Assembly: GCA_018883265.1 (NCBI GenBank)
Contig: VEQK01000011.1
Span: 1 to 47,488, forward strand
Direction: 5' to 3'
Source of the DNA: Rhodocyclaceae bacterium
Lineage (GTDB): Bacteria > Pseudomonadota > Gammaproteobacteria > Burkholderiales > Rhodocyclaceae
DNA: 47,488 nucleotides
Numbering within the stretch: the stretch's first letter is position 1; each line of letters opens with the position of its first letter. Under the pieces are notes generated by a model. The model was not told the DNA's origin and made no database searches. It saw only the letters and a list, made by a program, of their open reading frames with translations. The translations under genes and the position numbers were made by a program. Shown one piece after another: positions 1 to 8,030 of the stretch.

Positions 1-127
1 TGCGGTGATCGAGGCCATGAAGATGGAAAACATCCTCAAGGCCGAACAGGATGGCAAGGTGAAGAAGGTCTCGGCCGCCGCTGGCGAATCGCTGTCGGTG
101 GATCAGATCATCATCGAGTTTGAATGA
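1..127 (+). CDS. Acyl-CoA carboxylase biotin-carrying subunit, C-terminal end (partial)
   Basis: Only the last 41 codons lie in the window, reading from base 2 to the TGA at 125-127. They encode the end of a biotinyl (BCCP-type) domain with the biotinylation motif EAMKMEN, where the second Lys (AMKM) is the residue that would carry biotin. The tail SLSVDQIIIEFE fits the alpha subunit of propionyl-CoA carboxylase in Proteobacteria. An acetyl-CoA or methylcrotonyl-CoA carboxylase alpha subunit cannot be excluded from so short a piece. The epimerase-like gene converging from the right supports the propionyl-CoA reading, because carboxylase and epimerase are consecutive steps of the methylmalonyl-CoA route. 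The 5' part lies outside the window. A perfect-palindrome terminator follows 20 bases after the stop. Confidence 0.85.
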   Translation, partial: AVIEAMKMENILKAEQDGKVKKVSAAAGESLSVDQIIIEFE

Positions 128-146
128 TCTGAAACTGCTCTAATGT

Positions 147-172
147 AAAACGCGGCCTAGGCCGCGTTTTTT
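147..172. terminator. Bidirectional hairpin terminator, carboxylase / VOC gene
   Basis: Bases 147-170 form a perfect 24-bp palindrome. The arms are AAAACGCGGC and GCCGCGTTTT around a CTAG centre, followed by two more T. The A-run on one side and the T-run on the other make it usable from both strands. It lies between the convergent stop codons at 127 and 191. Confidence 0.85.
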
Positions 173-190
173 GTTTCTAGAATTTCTTGC

Positions 191-664
191 TTAATCCGCC
201 AGCCTGGCAAATGCGTCAATCACTTCCTGCGGTGCCTGCACCAGCTCGATCAGAACACCTTCACCGGCGATCGGGAATTCGTCGTTCGCTTTCGGGTGCA
301 TGAAGGTGATGTCATAACCGGCAGCACCTTTGCGGATGCCGCCTGGCGCAAAGCGTACCCCGTTATTCGTGAGCCATTCCACCGCCACCGGCAGGTTGTC
401 CACCCACAAACCAATGTGATTAAGCGGTGTGGCATGAACGGCCGGTTTCTTTTCCGGGTCCAGCGGCTGCATCAGATCCACTTCAACCTTGAACGGACCT
501 TTCCCCATCGCCGTAATGTCTTCATCGACGTTCTCACGCTCGGAAACAAAGTTACCGGTGATTTCCAGGCCAAGCATGTCGACCCACAGGGTGCGTAGCT
601 TTTCTTTCGAGGGGCCACCAATGGCGATCTGTTGTACACCGAGAATCTTGAACGGACGTGTCAT
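191..664 (-). CDS. VOC-family protein, methylmalonyl-CoA epimerase-like
   Basis: A 157-residue vicinal-oxygen-chelate (glyoxalase-fold) protein. Two beta-alpha-beta-beta-beta modules are visible: [13 protein letters not shown]... at residues ~6-60 and [17 protein letters not shown]... at ~80-150, ending in [10 protein letters not shown], as in methylmalonyl-CoA epimerases and lactoylglutathione lyase relatives. The proposed role is racemising (2S)/(2R)-methylmalonyl-CoA after propionyl-CoA carboxylation; this rests on similarity by eye plus the neighbouring biotin subunit. I start it at the ATG at 662-664 because AGGAG lies 7 bases upstream; longer TTG/ATG starts at 685/682 overlap the end of lgt and would include the ribosome-binding site. 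It sits 17 bases after the lgt stop, so the two are probably co-transcribed. A different VOC activity is possible. Confidence 0.8.
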   Translation of the reverse strand: MTRPFKILGVQQIAIGGPSKEKLRTLWVDMLGLEITGNFVSERENVDEDITAMGKGPFKVEVDLMQPLDPEKKPAVHATPLNHIGLWVDNLPVAVEWLTNNGVRFAPGGIRKGAAGYDITFMHPKANDEFPIAGEGVLIELVQAPQEVIDAFARLAD

Positions 665-681
665 CGTGTTACTCCTAGTCA

Positions 682-1470
682 TCAAACAGGTTGGCGCTGG
701 CTATAGCGATACATCACGATGCCAGCAAGAATCATGGGCAAACTGAGCCACTGCCCCATCGACAGGTTGCCGAACAGCAACCCGAGAAAATCATCCGGCT
801 CCCGGCCGAATTCGGCCACAAAGCGGGCAACCCCATAGCCCATCAGGAAAACTGCGGATACCGCCGCCCGCGGGCGCGGTTTGGACGCATACCACCAGAG
901 GAATCCAAAGAGCAGCAGGCCTTCGCAGGCGAACTGGTACAACTGCGAGGGATGGCGCGGGAAATAATCGGTACGCGGAAAAATCATGGCCCAGGGCACA
1001 TCGGTGACTCGCCCCACGAGTTCGCCGTTGATGAAGTTGCCCATTCGCCCGGCGGCCAAACCCAACGGGACTAACGGAGCAATAAAGTCGGTGACTTCGA
1101 AGAATGACCGGCCATGTTTTCGGCCATAAAGCGCCATGGCCAGCAAGACACCGAGCAGACCGCCATGAAAAGACATACCGCCCTGCCAGAGGGCAAAGAT
1201 TTCCAGCGGGTGACTCAGGTAATAGCCAGGCTTATAAAACAGGACATAACCCAGACGTCCGCCAAGGACGACGCCCAGTGCCCCAAAGAACAGCAGGTCA
1301 TCAATCGCCTGGTTCGTCCATCCCTGTTGTGGCAGTCGTTTGGCATGAACACGCCCGAGCAGGACGAACAGCACGAAAGCCAGCAGATACATCAGTCCAT
1401 ACCAGTGCACGGAGAGCGGGCCGATACTGATCGCAACAGGGTTAAATTGAGGATGGATCAGCGGGGTCAT
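682..1470 (-). CDS. lgt: Prolipoprotein diacylglyceryl transferase
   Basis: Lgt is an inner-membrane enzyme that moves diacylglycerol from phosphatidylglycerol to the lipobox cysteine of prolipoproteins, the first step of lipoprotein maturation. The 262-residue product has about seven hydrophobic segments. It carries the Lgt signature [10 protein letters not shown] with the essential Arg at residue 142, and the conserved H-G-G at 102-104, close to E. coli numbering (R143, H103). I start at the ATG at 1468-1470, which gives the normal N-terminus [26 protein letters not shown] reading 20 codons longer exists but has no family support. No clear Shine-Dalgarno is visible at the chosen ATG. The gene is divergent from ilvD and is followed at once by the VOC gene. 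At least four predicted lipoproteins in this window would be its substrates. Confidence 0.95.
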   Translation of the reverse strand: MTPLIHPQFNPVAISIGPLSVHWYGLMYLLAFVLFVLLGRVHAKRLPQQGWTNQAIDDLLFFGALGVVLGGRLGYVLFYKPGYYLSHPLEIFALWQGGMSFHGGLLGVLLAMALYGRKHGRSFFEVTDFIAPLVPLGLAAGRMGNFINGELVGRVTDVPWAMIFPRTDYFPRHPSQLYQFACEGLLLFGFLWWYASKPRPRAAVSAVFLMGYGVARFVAEFGREPDDFLGLLFGNLSMGQWLSLPMILAGIVMYRYSQRQPV

Positions 1471-1561
1471 GAGGTTCTGCGCATGGCTCAAGGGGCCACA
1501 AAGACCCTGCGTGGTGTAGGTGCAACCCACGCAAATCCTGCTGTGGCGATAGAATAGCGAA

Positions 1562-1567
1562 ATTATA
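1562..1567 (-). promoter_or_regulatory. Candidate -10 element for lgt
   Basis: Reading the minus strand, bases 1567-1562 are TATAAT, a consensus -10 hexamer about 90 bases before the lgt ATG in the lgt/ilvD divergent spacer. I see no good -35 at 16-18 bases upstream, so the assignment is tentative. Confidence 0.4.
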
Positions 1568-1616
1568 GGCGAATCTACGCCCGACCTTGTTCAAAGCTCG
1601 TTTCAAAGGATCTACT

Positions 1617-3473
1617 ATGCCGCACTATCGTTCCCGTACATCGACCCATGGCCGCAACATGGCTGGAGCCCGTGCGCTTTGGCGTGCTACCGGCATGAAG
1701 GATGGCGACTTCGGAAAACCGATTATCGCGGTCGTAAACTCGTTTACCCAATTCGTTCCGGGTCATGTGCACCTGAAGGATCTGGGCCAACTGGTCGCCA
1801 AGGAAATCGAAGCAGCCGGTGGCATTGCCAAGGAATTCAACACGATTGCCGTCGATGATGGCATCGCCATGGGCCATGGCGGGATGCTGTACTCCCTGCC
1901 ATCGCGTGAGCTGATCGCCGATTCGGTGGAGTACATGGCCAACGCTCACTGTGCCGATGCCCTGGTGTGCATTTCCAACTGCGACAAGATCACCCCGGGG
2001 ATGCTGATGGCGGCGCTGCGTCTGAATATCCCAGCCATTTTTGTGTCCGGTGGCCCGATGGAAGCGGGCAAGGTCAAAATTGGCGGCAAGGTGATTTCGC
2101 TGGACCTAGTGGATGCGATGGTCAAGGCGGCCGATCAACACTGTTCCGATGAAGAAGTGGAAGCGGTTGAGCGTTCGGCCTGCCCGACCTGTGGCTCCTG
2201 CTCGGGTATGTTCACCGCCAACTCGATGAACTGTTTGACCGAGGCTCTGGGGCTGTCGCTACCCGGCAATGGTACCGTGGTGGCCACGCACGCCGACCGA
2301 AAGTCGTTATTCCTCGGCGCCGGCCAGAAAATTGTGGAACTCTGCAAACGCTACTATGAACAGGATGACGTTTCGGTTTTGCCACGTAACGTCGCTAACA
2401 AACAGGCCTTTGAAAATGCGATGACGCTGGATGTAGCGATGGGCGGTTCGACCAATACCGTGCTACACATTCTGGCCGCTGCACAGGAAGCCGGTATCGA
2501 TTTCACGATGCAGGACATCGACCGCATTTCGCGCCACGTACCCTGCCTTTGCAAAGTTGCGCCGATGACGGAGAAGTACCACATCGAAGACGTGCATCGT
2601 GCCGGCGGCATTCTGGGCCTTCTGGCCGAGCTGGATCGAGCCGGCCTCATTCATCGTGACAGCCCGACCGTACATAGTAAAACGCTGGGTGATGCAATTG
2701 ACCACTATGATGTGACAAAAACCAAAGACGAACGCGTCACAACCTTTTTTCGTGCCTCGCCGGGTGGCATCCCGACGCAAACTGCGTTCTCGCAGGACCG
2801 CCGCTATGACGATCTGGATACCGATCGTGCCAATGGCTGCATCCGCGATCGGGCACATGCCTACTCACAGGACGGCGGCCTTGCCGTGCTGTATGGCAAC
2901 CTGGCTGCCAACGGCTGCATCGTTAAAACGGCGGGGGTCGATGAGTCGATCCTCAAGTTCACCGGCAAGGCCCGTGTTTACGAAAGCCAGGAAAGCGCTG
3001 TTGAAGGCATTCTCTCCGGCGAAGTGGTCGAGAATGACGTCGTTGTCATTCGCTATGAAGGCCCGCAGGGGGGACCGGGCATGCAGGAGATGCTGTACCC
3101 GACGTCGTACCTGAAGTCCCGCGGTCTGGGCAAAGCCTGTGCGCTGCTGACAGACGGCCGTTTCTCGGGTGGTACTTCCGGTCTGTCGATTGGTCATGTC
3201 TCACCGGAAGCAGCCAGCGGTGGCCTGATTGCGTTGGTTGAGACGGGTGACACCATCGAGATTGATATTCCAAATCGCCGCATTCACCTCGCCGTTACCG
3301 ACGAGATGCTCGCCAAACGCGAGGCAGCAATGAATACCCGTGGAGACAAGGCGTGGCAACCGGTAGCGCGTGAGCGCCAAGTATCGCAAGCGCTCAAAGC
3401 CTACGCGCTCTTCGCCACATCGGCTGATCGCGGCGCCGTGCGCGATATCAGCCAGGTTATCCGCAAAGGCTAA
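1617..3473 (+). CDS. ilvD: Dihydroxy-acid dehydratase
   Basis: IlvD is a cytosolic Fe-S dehydratase making 2-ketoisovalerate and 2-keto-3-methylvalerate for valine and isoleucine synthesis. The 618-residue protein is close to the E. coli length (616) and near-identical in stretches ([35 protein letters not shown]). Cluster cysteines are seen at residue 122 in [11 protein letters not shown] and residue 195 in [18 protein letters not shown], with C118, C189 and C192 nearby. The ATG at 1617 is chosen because it gives the family N-terminus MPHYRS and has AAAGGA upstream; an in-frame start ten codons earlier gives residues no IlvD has. The gene stands alone, divergent from lgt, and ends at a strong hairpin. 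No leader peptide or attenuator rich in branched-chain codons is visible in the upstream spacer. Confidence 0.97.
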   Translation: MPHYRSRTSTHGRNMAGARALWRATGMKDGDFGKPIIAVVNSFTQFVPGHVHLKDLGQLVAKEIEAAGGIAKEFNTIAVDDGIAMGHGGMLYSLPSRELIADSVEYMANAHCADALVCISNCDKITPGMLMAALRLNIPAIFVSGGPMEAGKVKIGGKVISLDLVDAMVKAADQHCSDEEVEAVERSACPTCGSCSGMFTANSMNCLTEALGLSLPGNGTVVATHADRKSLFLGAGQKIVELCKRYYEQDDVSVLPRNVANKQAFENAMTLDVAMGGSTNTVLHILAAAQEAGIDFTMQDIDRISRHVPCLCKVAPMTEKYHIEDVHRAGGILGLLAELDRAGLIHRDSPTVHSKTLGDAIDHYDVTKTKDERVTTFFRASPGGIPTQTAFSQDRRYDDLDTDRANGCIRDRAHAYSQDGGLAVLYGNLAANGCIVKTAGVDESILKFTGKARVYESQESAVEGILSGEVVENDVVVIRYEGPQGGPGMQEMLYPTSYLKSRGLGKACALLTDGRFSGGTSGLSIGHVSPEAASGGLIALVETGDTIEIDIPNRRIHLAVTDEMLAKREAAMNTRGDKAWQPVARERQVSQALKAYALFATSADRGAVRDISQVIRKG

Positions 3474-3495
3474 GGTCCGACCGGACTGAAACGAC

Positions 3496-3524
3496 AAAAG
3501 GCGCCCTAGGCGCCTTTTGTTTTG
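3496..3524. terminator. Hairpin terminator after ilvD, probably bidirectional
   Basis: A 10-bp stem AAAAGGCGCC (3496-3505) / GGCGCCTTTT (3509-3518) with a 3-base loop, followed by GTTTTG. It lies between convergent ilvD and the lipoprotein operon and can serve both. Its loop region reads CCTAGG, as does the centre of the terminator at 147-172. Confidence 0.85.
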
Positions 3525-3544
3525 GGTCAATCCGGCAACCGGAA

Positions 3545-3829
3545 TCAGTTGCCGCTGGAACCGGCCTTCTTCCCGGCCTGGTAACCCTGGTTGTATTCCT
3601 TCTGCTTGCTCTTCTCATAAGCGTCATAGGCATAACCACCCACTGCGCCAACCGCAGCGCCGCCCACGGCACCCCAGATCGGGTTGCCACCGGCGATTGC
3701 CGTAATACCGGCACCGGCAGCCGCGCCGATAGCACCGCCCGACAGGGTGCGCTGCTGCGTATCGCTCATACCCGAACAACCGGTCAGGAACGCAGCAACG
3801 ACCGGAACAATCATCAATGTCTTTTTCAT
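3545..3829 (-). CDS. Glycine-zipper lipoprotein (paralogue 1)
   Basis: A 94-residue predicted lipoprotein. It has a basic start (MKK), a hydrophobic signal and the lipobox L-T-G-C with the acylated Cys at residue 18. The mature part contains a run of small residues, SGGAIGAAAGAGITAIAGG, then WGAVGGAAVGAVGGYAYD, which is a glycine-zipper pattern of the kind seen in SlyB/OmpA-like and YMGG-type envelope proteins that form tightly packed helices. A polar Lys/Tyr/Gln-rich tail follows (~residues 70-94). AAGGA lies 7 bases before the ATG. It is the last gene of a three-gene minus-strand operon and a clear paralogue of the gene 31 bases upstream. Cellular role unknown; an envelope or outer-membrane location is an inference from the lipobox. 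Confidence 0.8.
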   Translation of the reverse strand: MKKTLMIVPVVAAFLTGCSGMSDTQQRTLSGGAIGAAAGAGITAIAGGNPIWGAVGGAAVGAVGGYAYDAYEKSKQKEYNQGYQAGKKAGSSGN

Positions 3830-3860
3830 TTATGAATCCTTTTATTAGCTAACTTTGGGC

Positions 3861-4082
3861 TCACTTGGACATCAGGTAGCCGCCTGCCGTACCAACGGCA
3901 GCACCACCGATGGCGCCCCAGATCGGGTTACCGCCAGCAATCGCCACGATGCCGGCACCTGCAGCAGCGCCGATCGCGCCGCCCGATAGCATCTTTTGCT
4001 GGGTGTTGCTCATGCCGGAACATCCGAGCATCGCAACAACCACCAGAGGGACAGCGAGTAAGTTTCTCGTCACGATCTGCAT
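3861..4082 (-). CDS. Glycine-zipper lipoprotein (paralogue 2)
   Basis: A 73-residue predicted lipoprotein with lipobox M-L-G-C (Cys at residue 21). After it comes the same core as its downstream neighbour: CSGMSNTQQKMLSGGAIG and GNPIWGAIGGAAVG, differing from paralogue 1 at only a few positions. It ends at GGYLMSK, so it lacks the roughly 25-residue polar tail of paralogue 1. The pair looks like a tandem duplication with one shortened or extended copy. The ATG at 4080-4082 is 9 bases after the stop of the Rap1a/Tai-like gene, and only a weak GAG lies before it, so translation may be coupled to the upstream gene. Function unknown. Confidence 0.78.
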   Translation of the reverse strand: MQIVTRNLLAVPLVVVAMLGCSGMSNTQQKMLSGGAIGAAAGAGIVAIAGGNPIWGAIGGAAVGTAGGYLMSK

Positions 4083-4091
4083 CTCAGTGAA

Positions 4092-4457
4092 TTACTTTTT
4101 GCAGGGATAGCGCTGATCCAGGAAGTTCAGCACCGCTTCGGCAGCCGGCTTGCTGTTGAACTTCGGATTCGCTTCAGTCCACTTGATAAAGGTATCAACG
4201 ATACCGGGATCCTTCGCATCCTGCGGAATACAGATCGTCTGCGAACCCTTCCTCTTTGGATTAACCATCATCAGGTAACCATCATAAACACCCTGGCCGA
4301 AACCGCTGCAATAGCCCTGATCTTGAGCATTGCCCTTGTTCTTACACATGGTGACGATCTGCTCGGTGCTGATAAATTTCTGCGTTGGCGCTGGCGAAGC
4401 CGCAAAGGCCGGCAGTGACAGTGCAGCAACAGAAGTCAGAATTAAGATTTTCTTCAC
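4092..4457 (-). CDS. Rap1a/Tai-family-like secreted protein
   Basis: A 121-residue protein with a Sec signal peptide (MKK..., cleavage probably after AFA at residue 19) and four cysteines at 38, 50, 76 and 119. The pattern MCKN...GYCSGFGQGVYDGY...ICIP...VDTFIKWTEANPKF...AVLNFLDQRYPC resembles the Rap1a/Tai family, periplasmic proteins best known as immunity factors against type VI peptidoglycan amidases. Many members occur far from secretion loci with unknown roles. No amidase toxin or T6SS gene is present here, so an immunity role is not supported. It starts at a GTG (4455-4457) with AAGGAG 7 bases upstream. It is the first gene of an operon with the two glycine-zipper lipoproteins, pointing to an envelope function. 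Confidence 0.7.
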   Translation of the reverse strand: MKKILILTSVAALSLPAFAASPAPTQKFISTEQIVTMCKNKGNAQDQGYCSGFGQGVYDGYLMMVNPKRKGSQTICIPQDAKDPGIVDTFIKWTEANPKFNSKPAAEAVLNFLDQRYPCKK

Positions 4458-4536
4458 GGATTCTCTCCTTGGGTTTGCGAACCGTCTATTGACGGCATAA
4501 TTAACTCTATTCTCTCAAATCTTTTACAGCAAGTGC

Positions 4537-6819
4537 TCACCGTTTCGCCTGCAAGGCATCCATAACCGCCATGGCGGTCATATTAACCACGCGGCGAACG
4601 GTGGATGACGAGGTGAGGATATGTACAGGCAAGGCCGAACCCAACAGAATCGGGCCAATCGTCACGCCTGAACCGCCGATCATTTTGATCAGGTTATACG
4701 AAATGTTGGCCGCATCCAGATTCGGCATCACCAGCACATTGGCTTCGCCTTTGAGCGCCGACTCCGGATAAGCGTTCAGGCGAATCTCTTCCGAGAGCGC
4801 CGAGTCGCCGTGCATTTCACCGTCCACTTCCAGCTCGCCCGACGACAAGGCTGGCAGCAGTGCGGCAGCACGACTCATTTTGAGCGCCGAAGCCGAGGCT
4901 GATGACCCAAAGTTGGAGTGCGAAAGCAGCGCCACTTTCGGATGCACGCCGAATCGCTTCACCTCTTCGGCAGCTAGCATCGCAATTTCGGCGATCTGCT
5001 CGGCATCCGGATTTTCATTGACGTGAGTGTCGGTGATAAACAATGAGCGACCCGGCAGCATCAGATAATTCATGGCGGCAAACACACTAACGCCCGGGCG
5101 TTTACCGACAACCTCATTAACCACCTGTAAATGGTCGCCGAACTGGCCCAGTACGCCGCAGATCATGCCATCGGCGTGTCCCAGTTTCATGAGCATGGCG
5201 CCCATCAGCGTGGTGTCACGACGCATTTCCGACTTGGCGATATCCGGTGTCACGCCTCGGCGCGCCATCAGCTTGTGATACGCCGTCCAGCATTCGCGGT
5301 AGCGAGAATCATCCTGCGGATTGACCAACTCGAAGTCGATACCTGGCTTGATACGCAAACCGGCGCGCTCCAGACGTGTGGCGACCACCTCTGGTCGGCC
5401 GATCAGAATCGGCGTTGCCAGTTGTTCTTCCAGAATCACCTGGGTTGCGCGCAACACACGCTCGTCTTCGCCCTCGGCAAATATAATACGCTGGGCCGGA
5501 CCTTCTTTGCACGCCACGAAGACAGCGCGCATACCCAAACCCGTGTGGTAAACGAATTCTTTGAGATGCTCAATGTAAGCATCCATGTCCGCAATAGGGC
5601 GACGCGCGACACCCGAGTCGACCGCCGCTTTGGCAACCGCCGGTGCGATCCGCGTGATGAGTCGCGGATCAAACGGTTTGGGAATCAGATACTCCGGCCC
5701 GAATTGCAGCTCATGGCCGGCATACGCCATCGCCACCTCATCAGAGACTTCTACTTCGGCCAGCTCGGCGATCGCATACACACAGGCCAGCTTCATTGCT
5801 TCCGTAATGGTTGTTGCACCGACGTCCAGCGCGCCGCGGAAGATAAACGGGAAGCAGAGGACATTGTTCACCTGATTCGGATAATCCGAACGGCCGGTGG
5901 CGATGATGGCGTCCGGGCGAACCTTACGTGCTTCTTCCGGCATGATCTCCGGCGTTGGATTGGCCAACGCAAAGATCAGCGGGTTTTCCTTCATACCGGG
6001 CAGCCATTCGGCCTTGAGCGCACCCGCCGCAGACAGGCCCAGGAAGACATCGGCACCAACTAGCGCATCCTGCAGTGTGCGCGCCTTCGTGTCTTGCGCA
6101 TACTTCGCCTTGGTCGGTTCCATGTTGGCTTCTCGACCAACATAAATCACGCCCTTGGAATCGCAGACGGTGATGTTTTCGCGCTTGACGCCAATCTCGC
6201 ACCAGAGGTCGAGACAGGCGATCGCGGCAGCGCCGGCGCCCGAAACCACCACTCGAATCTGGGCGATATCTTTCTTGATGACCTTGAGGCCGTTGATTAG
6301 AGCTGAGGCCGAAATAATCGCCGTTCCATGCTGGTCGTCATGGAAGACCGGGATCTTCATGCGTTTCTTGAGCTCACGCTCAATGTAGAAACACTCCGGT
6401 GCTTTGATGTCTTCCAGGTTGACACCACCGAGCGTCGGCTCCAGCGCGGCGATCATCTCGATCAGTTTATCCGGGTCGTTCTCGGCCAGTTCGATATCAA
6501 AGACATCGATACCCGCAAACTTTTTGAACAGGCAACCTTTGCCCTCCATCACCGGCTTGGAGGCCAGTGGCCCGATATTGCCAAGCCCGAGAACGGCTGT
6601 ACCATTGGTCACGACGCCGACCAGATTGCCGCGCGCAGTCAGGGTATCGGCTTCATCGGGATTAGCCTCGATTTCCTCACACGCGAAGGCGACACCCGGA
6701 GAGTAGGCCAGCGCCAGATCACGCTGGTTAGTAAGCCCCTTGGTCGGGGTTACGGAAATCTTGCCGTGGGTTGGGTAACGGTGATACTCCAACGCGGCAG
6801 AGCGTAGATCCTTCTCCAT
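4537..6819 (-). CDS. maeB: NADP-dependent malic enzyme with phosphotransacetylase-like domain
   Basis: Oxidatively decarboxylates malate to pyruvate with NADP, supplying NADPH and C3 units. The 760-residue length matches MaeB hybrids (759 in E. coli). The malic N-terminal domain spans ~15-150 ([48 protein letters not shown]) and the NAD(P)-binding domain ~160-410 ([25 protein letters not shown]). The C-terminal phosphotransacetylase-like domain, ~425-760, is a regulatory acetyl-CoA-sensing region in studied homologues and ends at [24 protein letters not shown]. The start at 6817-6819 has TGGAG 6 bases upstream. It is a single gene, separated from the Pcm gene by a terminator. A 7-bp hairpin lies in its leader (see separate entry). 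Confidence 0.95.
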   Translation of the reverse strand: MEKDLRSAALEYHRYPTHGKISVTPTKGLTNQRDLALAYSPGVAFACEEIEANPDEADTLTARGNLVGVVTNGTAVLGLGNIGPLASKPVMEGKGCLFKKFAGIDVFDIELAENDPDKLIEMIAALEPTLGGVNLEDIKAPECFYIERELKKRMKIPVFHDDQHGTAIISASALINGLKVIKKDIAQIRVVVSGAGAAAIACLDLWCEIGVKRENITVCDSKGVIYVGREANMEPTKAKYAQDTKARTLQDALVGADVFLGLSAAGALKAEWLPGMKENPLIFALANPTPEIMPEEARKVRPDAIIATGRSDYPNQVNNVLCFPFIFRGALDVGATTITEAMKLACVYAIAELAEVEVSDEVAMAYAGHELQFGPEYLIPKPFDPRLITRIAPAVAKAAVDSGVARRPIADMDAYIEHLKEFVYHTGLGMRAVFVACKEGPAQRIIFAEGEDERVLRATQVILEEQLATPILIGRPEVVATRLERAGLRIKPGIDFELVNPQDDSRYRECWTAYHKLMARRGVTPDIAKSEMRRDTTLMGAMLMKLGHADGMICGVLGQFGDHLQVVNEVVGKRPGVSVFAAMNYLMLPGRSLFITDTHVNENPDAEQIAEIAMLAAEEVKRFGVHPKVALLSHSNFGSSASASALKMSRAAALLPALSSGELEVDGEMHGDSALSEEIRLNAYPESALKGEANVLVMPNLDAANISYNLIKMIGGSGVTIGPILLGSALPVHILTSSSTVRRVVNMTAMAVMDALQAKR

Positions 6820-6835
6820 AAACTACTCCAGCAAT

Positions 6836-6854
6836 ATCCGCGCAGGACGCGGAT
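6836..6854 (-). promoter_or_regulatory. Inverted repeat in the maeB leader
   Basis: ATCCGCG (6836-6842) and CGCGGAT (6848-6854) pair perfectly around a 5-base loop, 16 bases upstream of the maeB start codon. It could be an RNA hairpin affecting translation or an operator half-site pair; nothing visible decides between these. Confidence 0.45.
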
Positions 6855-6907
6855 TATCAAAAACCAACGCCGCCGCGATCGGTCAAAAGGCGATCTCTGG
6901 CGGCGTT
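6855..6907 (-). terminator. Terminator after the Pcm-like gene
   Basis: Minus-strand transcripts leaving the Pcm-like gene meet AACGCCGCC (from 6907) pairing with GGCGGCGTT (to 6866). An inner stem GATCG/CGATC sits within it, and GGTTTTTG follows. The long two-part stem and T-run make a good intrinsic terminator. Confidence 0.75.
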
Positions 6908-6920
6908 AGTCGAATTATTT

Positions 6921-7574
6921 TCAGAGACTGAAAGCGTTTGAACGCGGCGCATTTTCCAGGGGCGGCACCGCTGTTTCGAACAAGGTCTCACGGGAATAAG
7001 TGCCGGGGCCGGTGCAGTGAATACGCACGACTTCCATAATCGAACCTGTACCAACAACAGCCATCAGTCGGCCGCCCAGCGCCAGCTGGTGGAGTAGTAC
7101 TTCCGGAATCGCGGAGACCGAGCCCGTGAGCACGATAGCATCGTAAGGCTCGCCGGCCTCGTAACCTTTCAGGCCATCGCCCAGAACCAGGGTGACATTC
7201 TCGATACCGGCCTCATCCAGATTCGCCTGCGCCTGCGCCTGAAGCACCGGGTCGATTTCCAGGCTGGTGACGTGTGCACCCTGGGAAGCAAGCAGCGCCG
7301 TCATATACCCGGAGCCCGTGCCGACCTCGAGAATCTGCGCATCGGGCGATAGCTCCAGCTCCTGCAACAGTCGCGCCTCCATGCGTGGCGCCATCATTAC
7401 GGCATTGGGGCTCAGAGGAATTTCAATATCGGCAAAAGCCAGCGAACGGTAATTTTGAGGCACAAACTCTTCGCGCCTCACTTCGAATAGCAGATCCAAC
7501 ACATTGGGATCCAGAACATTCCAGGGGCGAATCTGCTGTTCGACCATGTTAAAGCGGGCTTTTTCAGTGTTCAT
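6921..7574 (-). CDS. Pcm-like protein-L-isoaspartate O-methyltransferase family protein
   Basis: A 217-residue class I SAM-dependent methyltransferase. Motif I, LEVGTGSGY, is at residues 82-90, followed by SLEIDP (motif II) and the later VLGDGLKGY and GGRLMAVVG. It aligns over its length with protein-L-isoaspartate methyltransferases, which repair isomerised Asp/Asn. However, the substrate loop usually written G-Q-x-I-S is replaced here by IPLSPNAVMMAPR (~52-64), so isoaspartate repair is uncertain. I start at the ATG at 7572-7574; a TTG two codons earlier gives M-H-M and has no advantage. GGAA lies upstream. A TATAAT is found 53 bases before the start. In many betaproteobacteria such a gene precedes tolC; here maeB follows instead. 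Confidence 0.82.
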   Translation of the reverse strand: MNTEKARFNMVEQQIRPWNVLDPNVLDLLFEVRREEFVPQNYRSLAFADIEIPLSPNAVMMAPRMEARLLQELELSPDAQILEVGTGSGYMTALLASQGAHVTSLEIDPVLQAQAQANLDEAGIENVTLVLGDGLKGYEAGEPYDAIVLTGSVSAIPEVLLHQLALGGRLMAVVGTGSIMEVVRIHCTGPGTYSRETLFETAVPPLENAPRSNAFSL

Positions 7575-7627
7575 GTGCAAGTTTCCGTAATGGAATAGGG
7601 AGGAAACGACATCGGTAGAATCGCCTG

Positions 7628-7633
7628 ATTATA
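7628..7633 (-). promoter_or_regulatory. Candidate -10 element for the Pcm-like gene
   Basis: On the minus strand bases 7633-7628 read TATAAT, preceded by a GC-rich inverted repeat (CCCGC...GCGGG). The -35 position reads about TGTTCC, which is poor. The implied transcript start is near 7621, giving a leader of ~47 bases. Confidence 0.45.
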
Positions 7634-7667
7634 CCCGCGCCCAGCGAGCGGGAACATCCCGGCATGC

Positions 7668-7835
7668 TCAGGCGCTCTCGTCCGCCTCAGGCAGCTCTGG
7701 CTCGACCAGCGGCCGACCACACCCCTGGCACAATCCGGTCTCGGCATCGGCCATACAGACGCCAATGCACGGGTACACCTCGTCGACATCGGACGGCGGA
7801 GGCAACATAGAAGGGTTGGGCGGGTTTCCAGTCAT
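7668..7835 (-). CDS. DUF1289-type small cysteine protein
   Basis: A 55-residue open frame from ATG (7833-7835) to TGA (7668-7670). Its centre reads YPCIGVCMADAETGLCQGCGR, the four-cysteine pattern (PC-x3-C ... G-x-C-x-G-C-x-R) of DUF1289 proteins, small proteins of unknown role that probably bind a metal through the four Cys (residues 23, 27, 36, 39). The N-terminus is Pro-rich and the C-terminus acidic (EPELPEADESA). No good ribosome-binding site is visible. It lies 93 bases upstream of the Pcm-like gene on the same strand, with a candidate promoter between them, and is divergent from phaC. Too short for many gene callers; the motif is the reason to believe it. Confidence 0.75.
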   Translation of the reverse strand: MTGNPPNPSMLPPPSDVDEVYPCIGVCMADAETGLCQGCGRPLVEPELPEADESA

Positions 7836-8030
7836 AGGCGAAGTTTAACGCCCCAGTGCCACCGGCCAAAATCGGCCCTGGAGAGCCCCTCGAAAATGCC
7901 CTGGGCATACCCCTTGTGCGATCGGGCCTTTACAGGCAATCTACGGCTGTCGCACCCCGTGCTAACAGGGTTTGCCGCTGCATTTACCCTGACAGCATGT
8001 TTTTTTGGCTTTTAGTTTCCGGAGATCACC

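Noticed and set aside
4092-4457. Type VI toxin-immunity pair
   Set aside because: No effector, VgrG, Hcp or other T6SS gene is found on either side; the family resemblance alone does not show an immunity role.
4482-4495. Hairpin CCGTC-TATT-GACGG between maeB and the Rap1a/Tai-like gene as a maeB terminator
   Set aside because: The stem is only 5 bp and no T-run follows on the minus strand; it may be a leader element or chance.
5131-6063. A 310-codon open frame antisense to maeB
   Set aside because: maeB on the other strand has strong family motifs throughout; the antisense product has no recognisable domain and is a product of codon bias.
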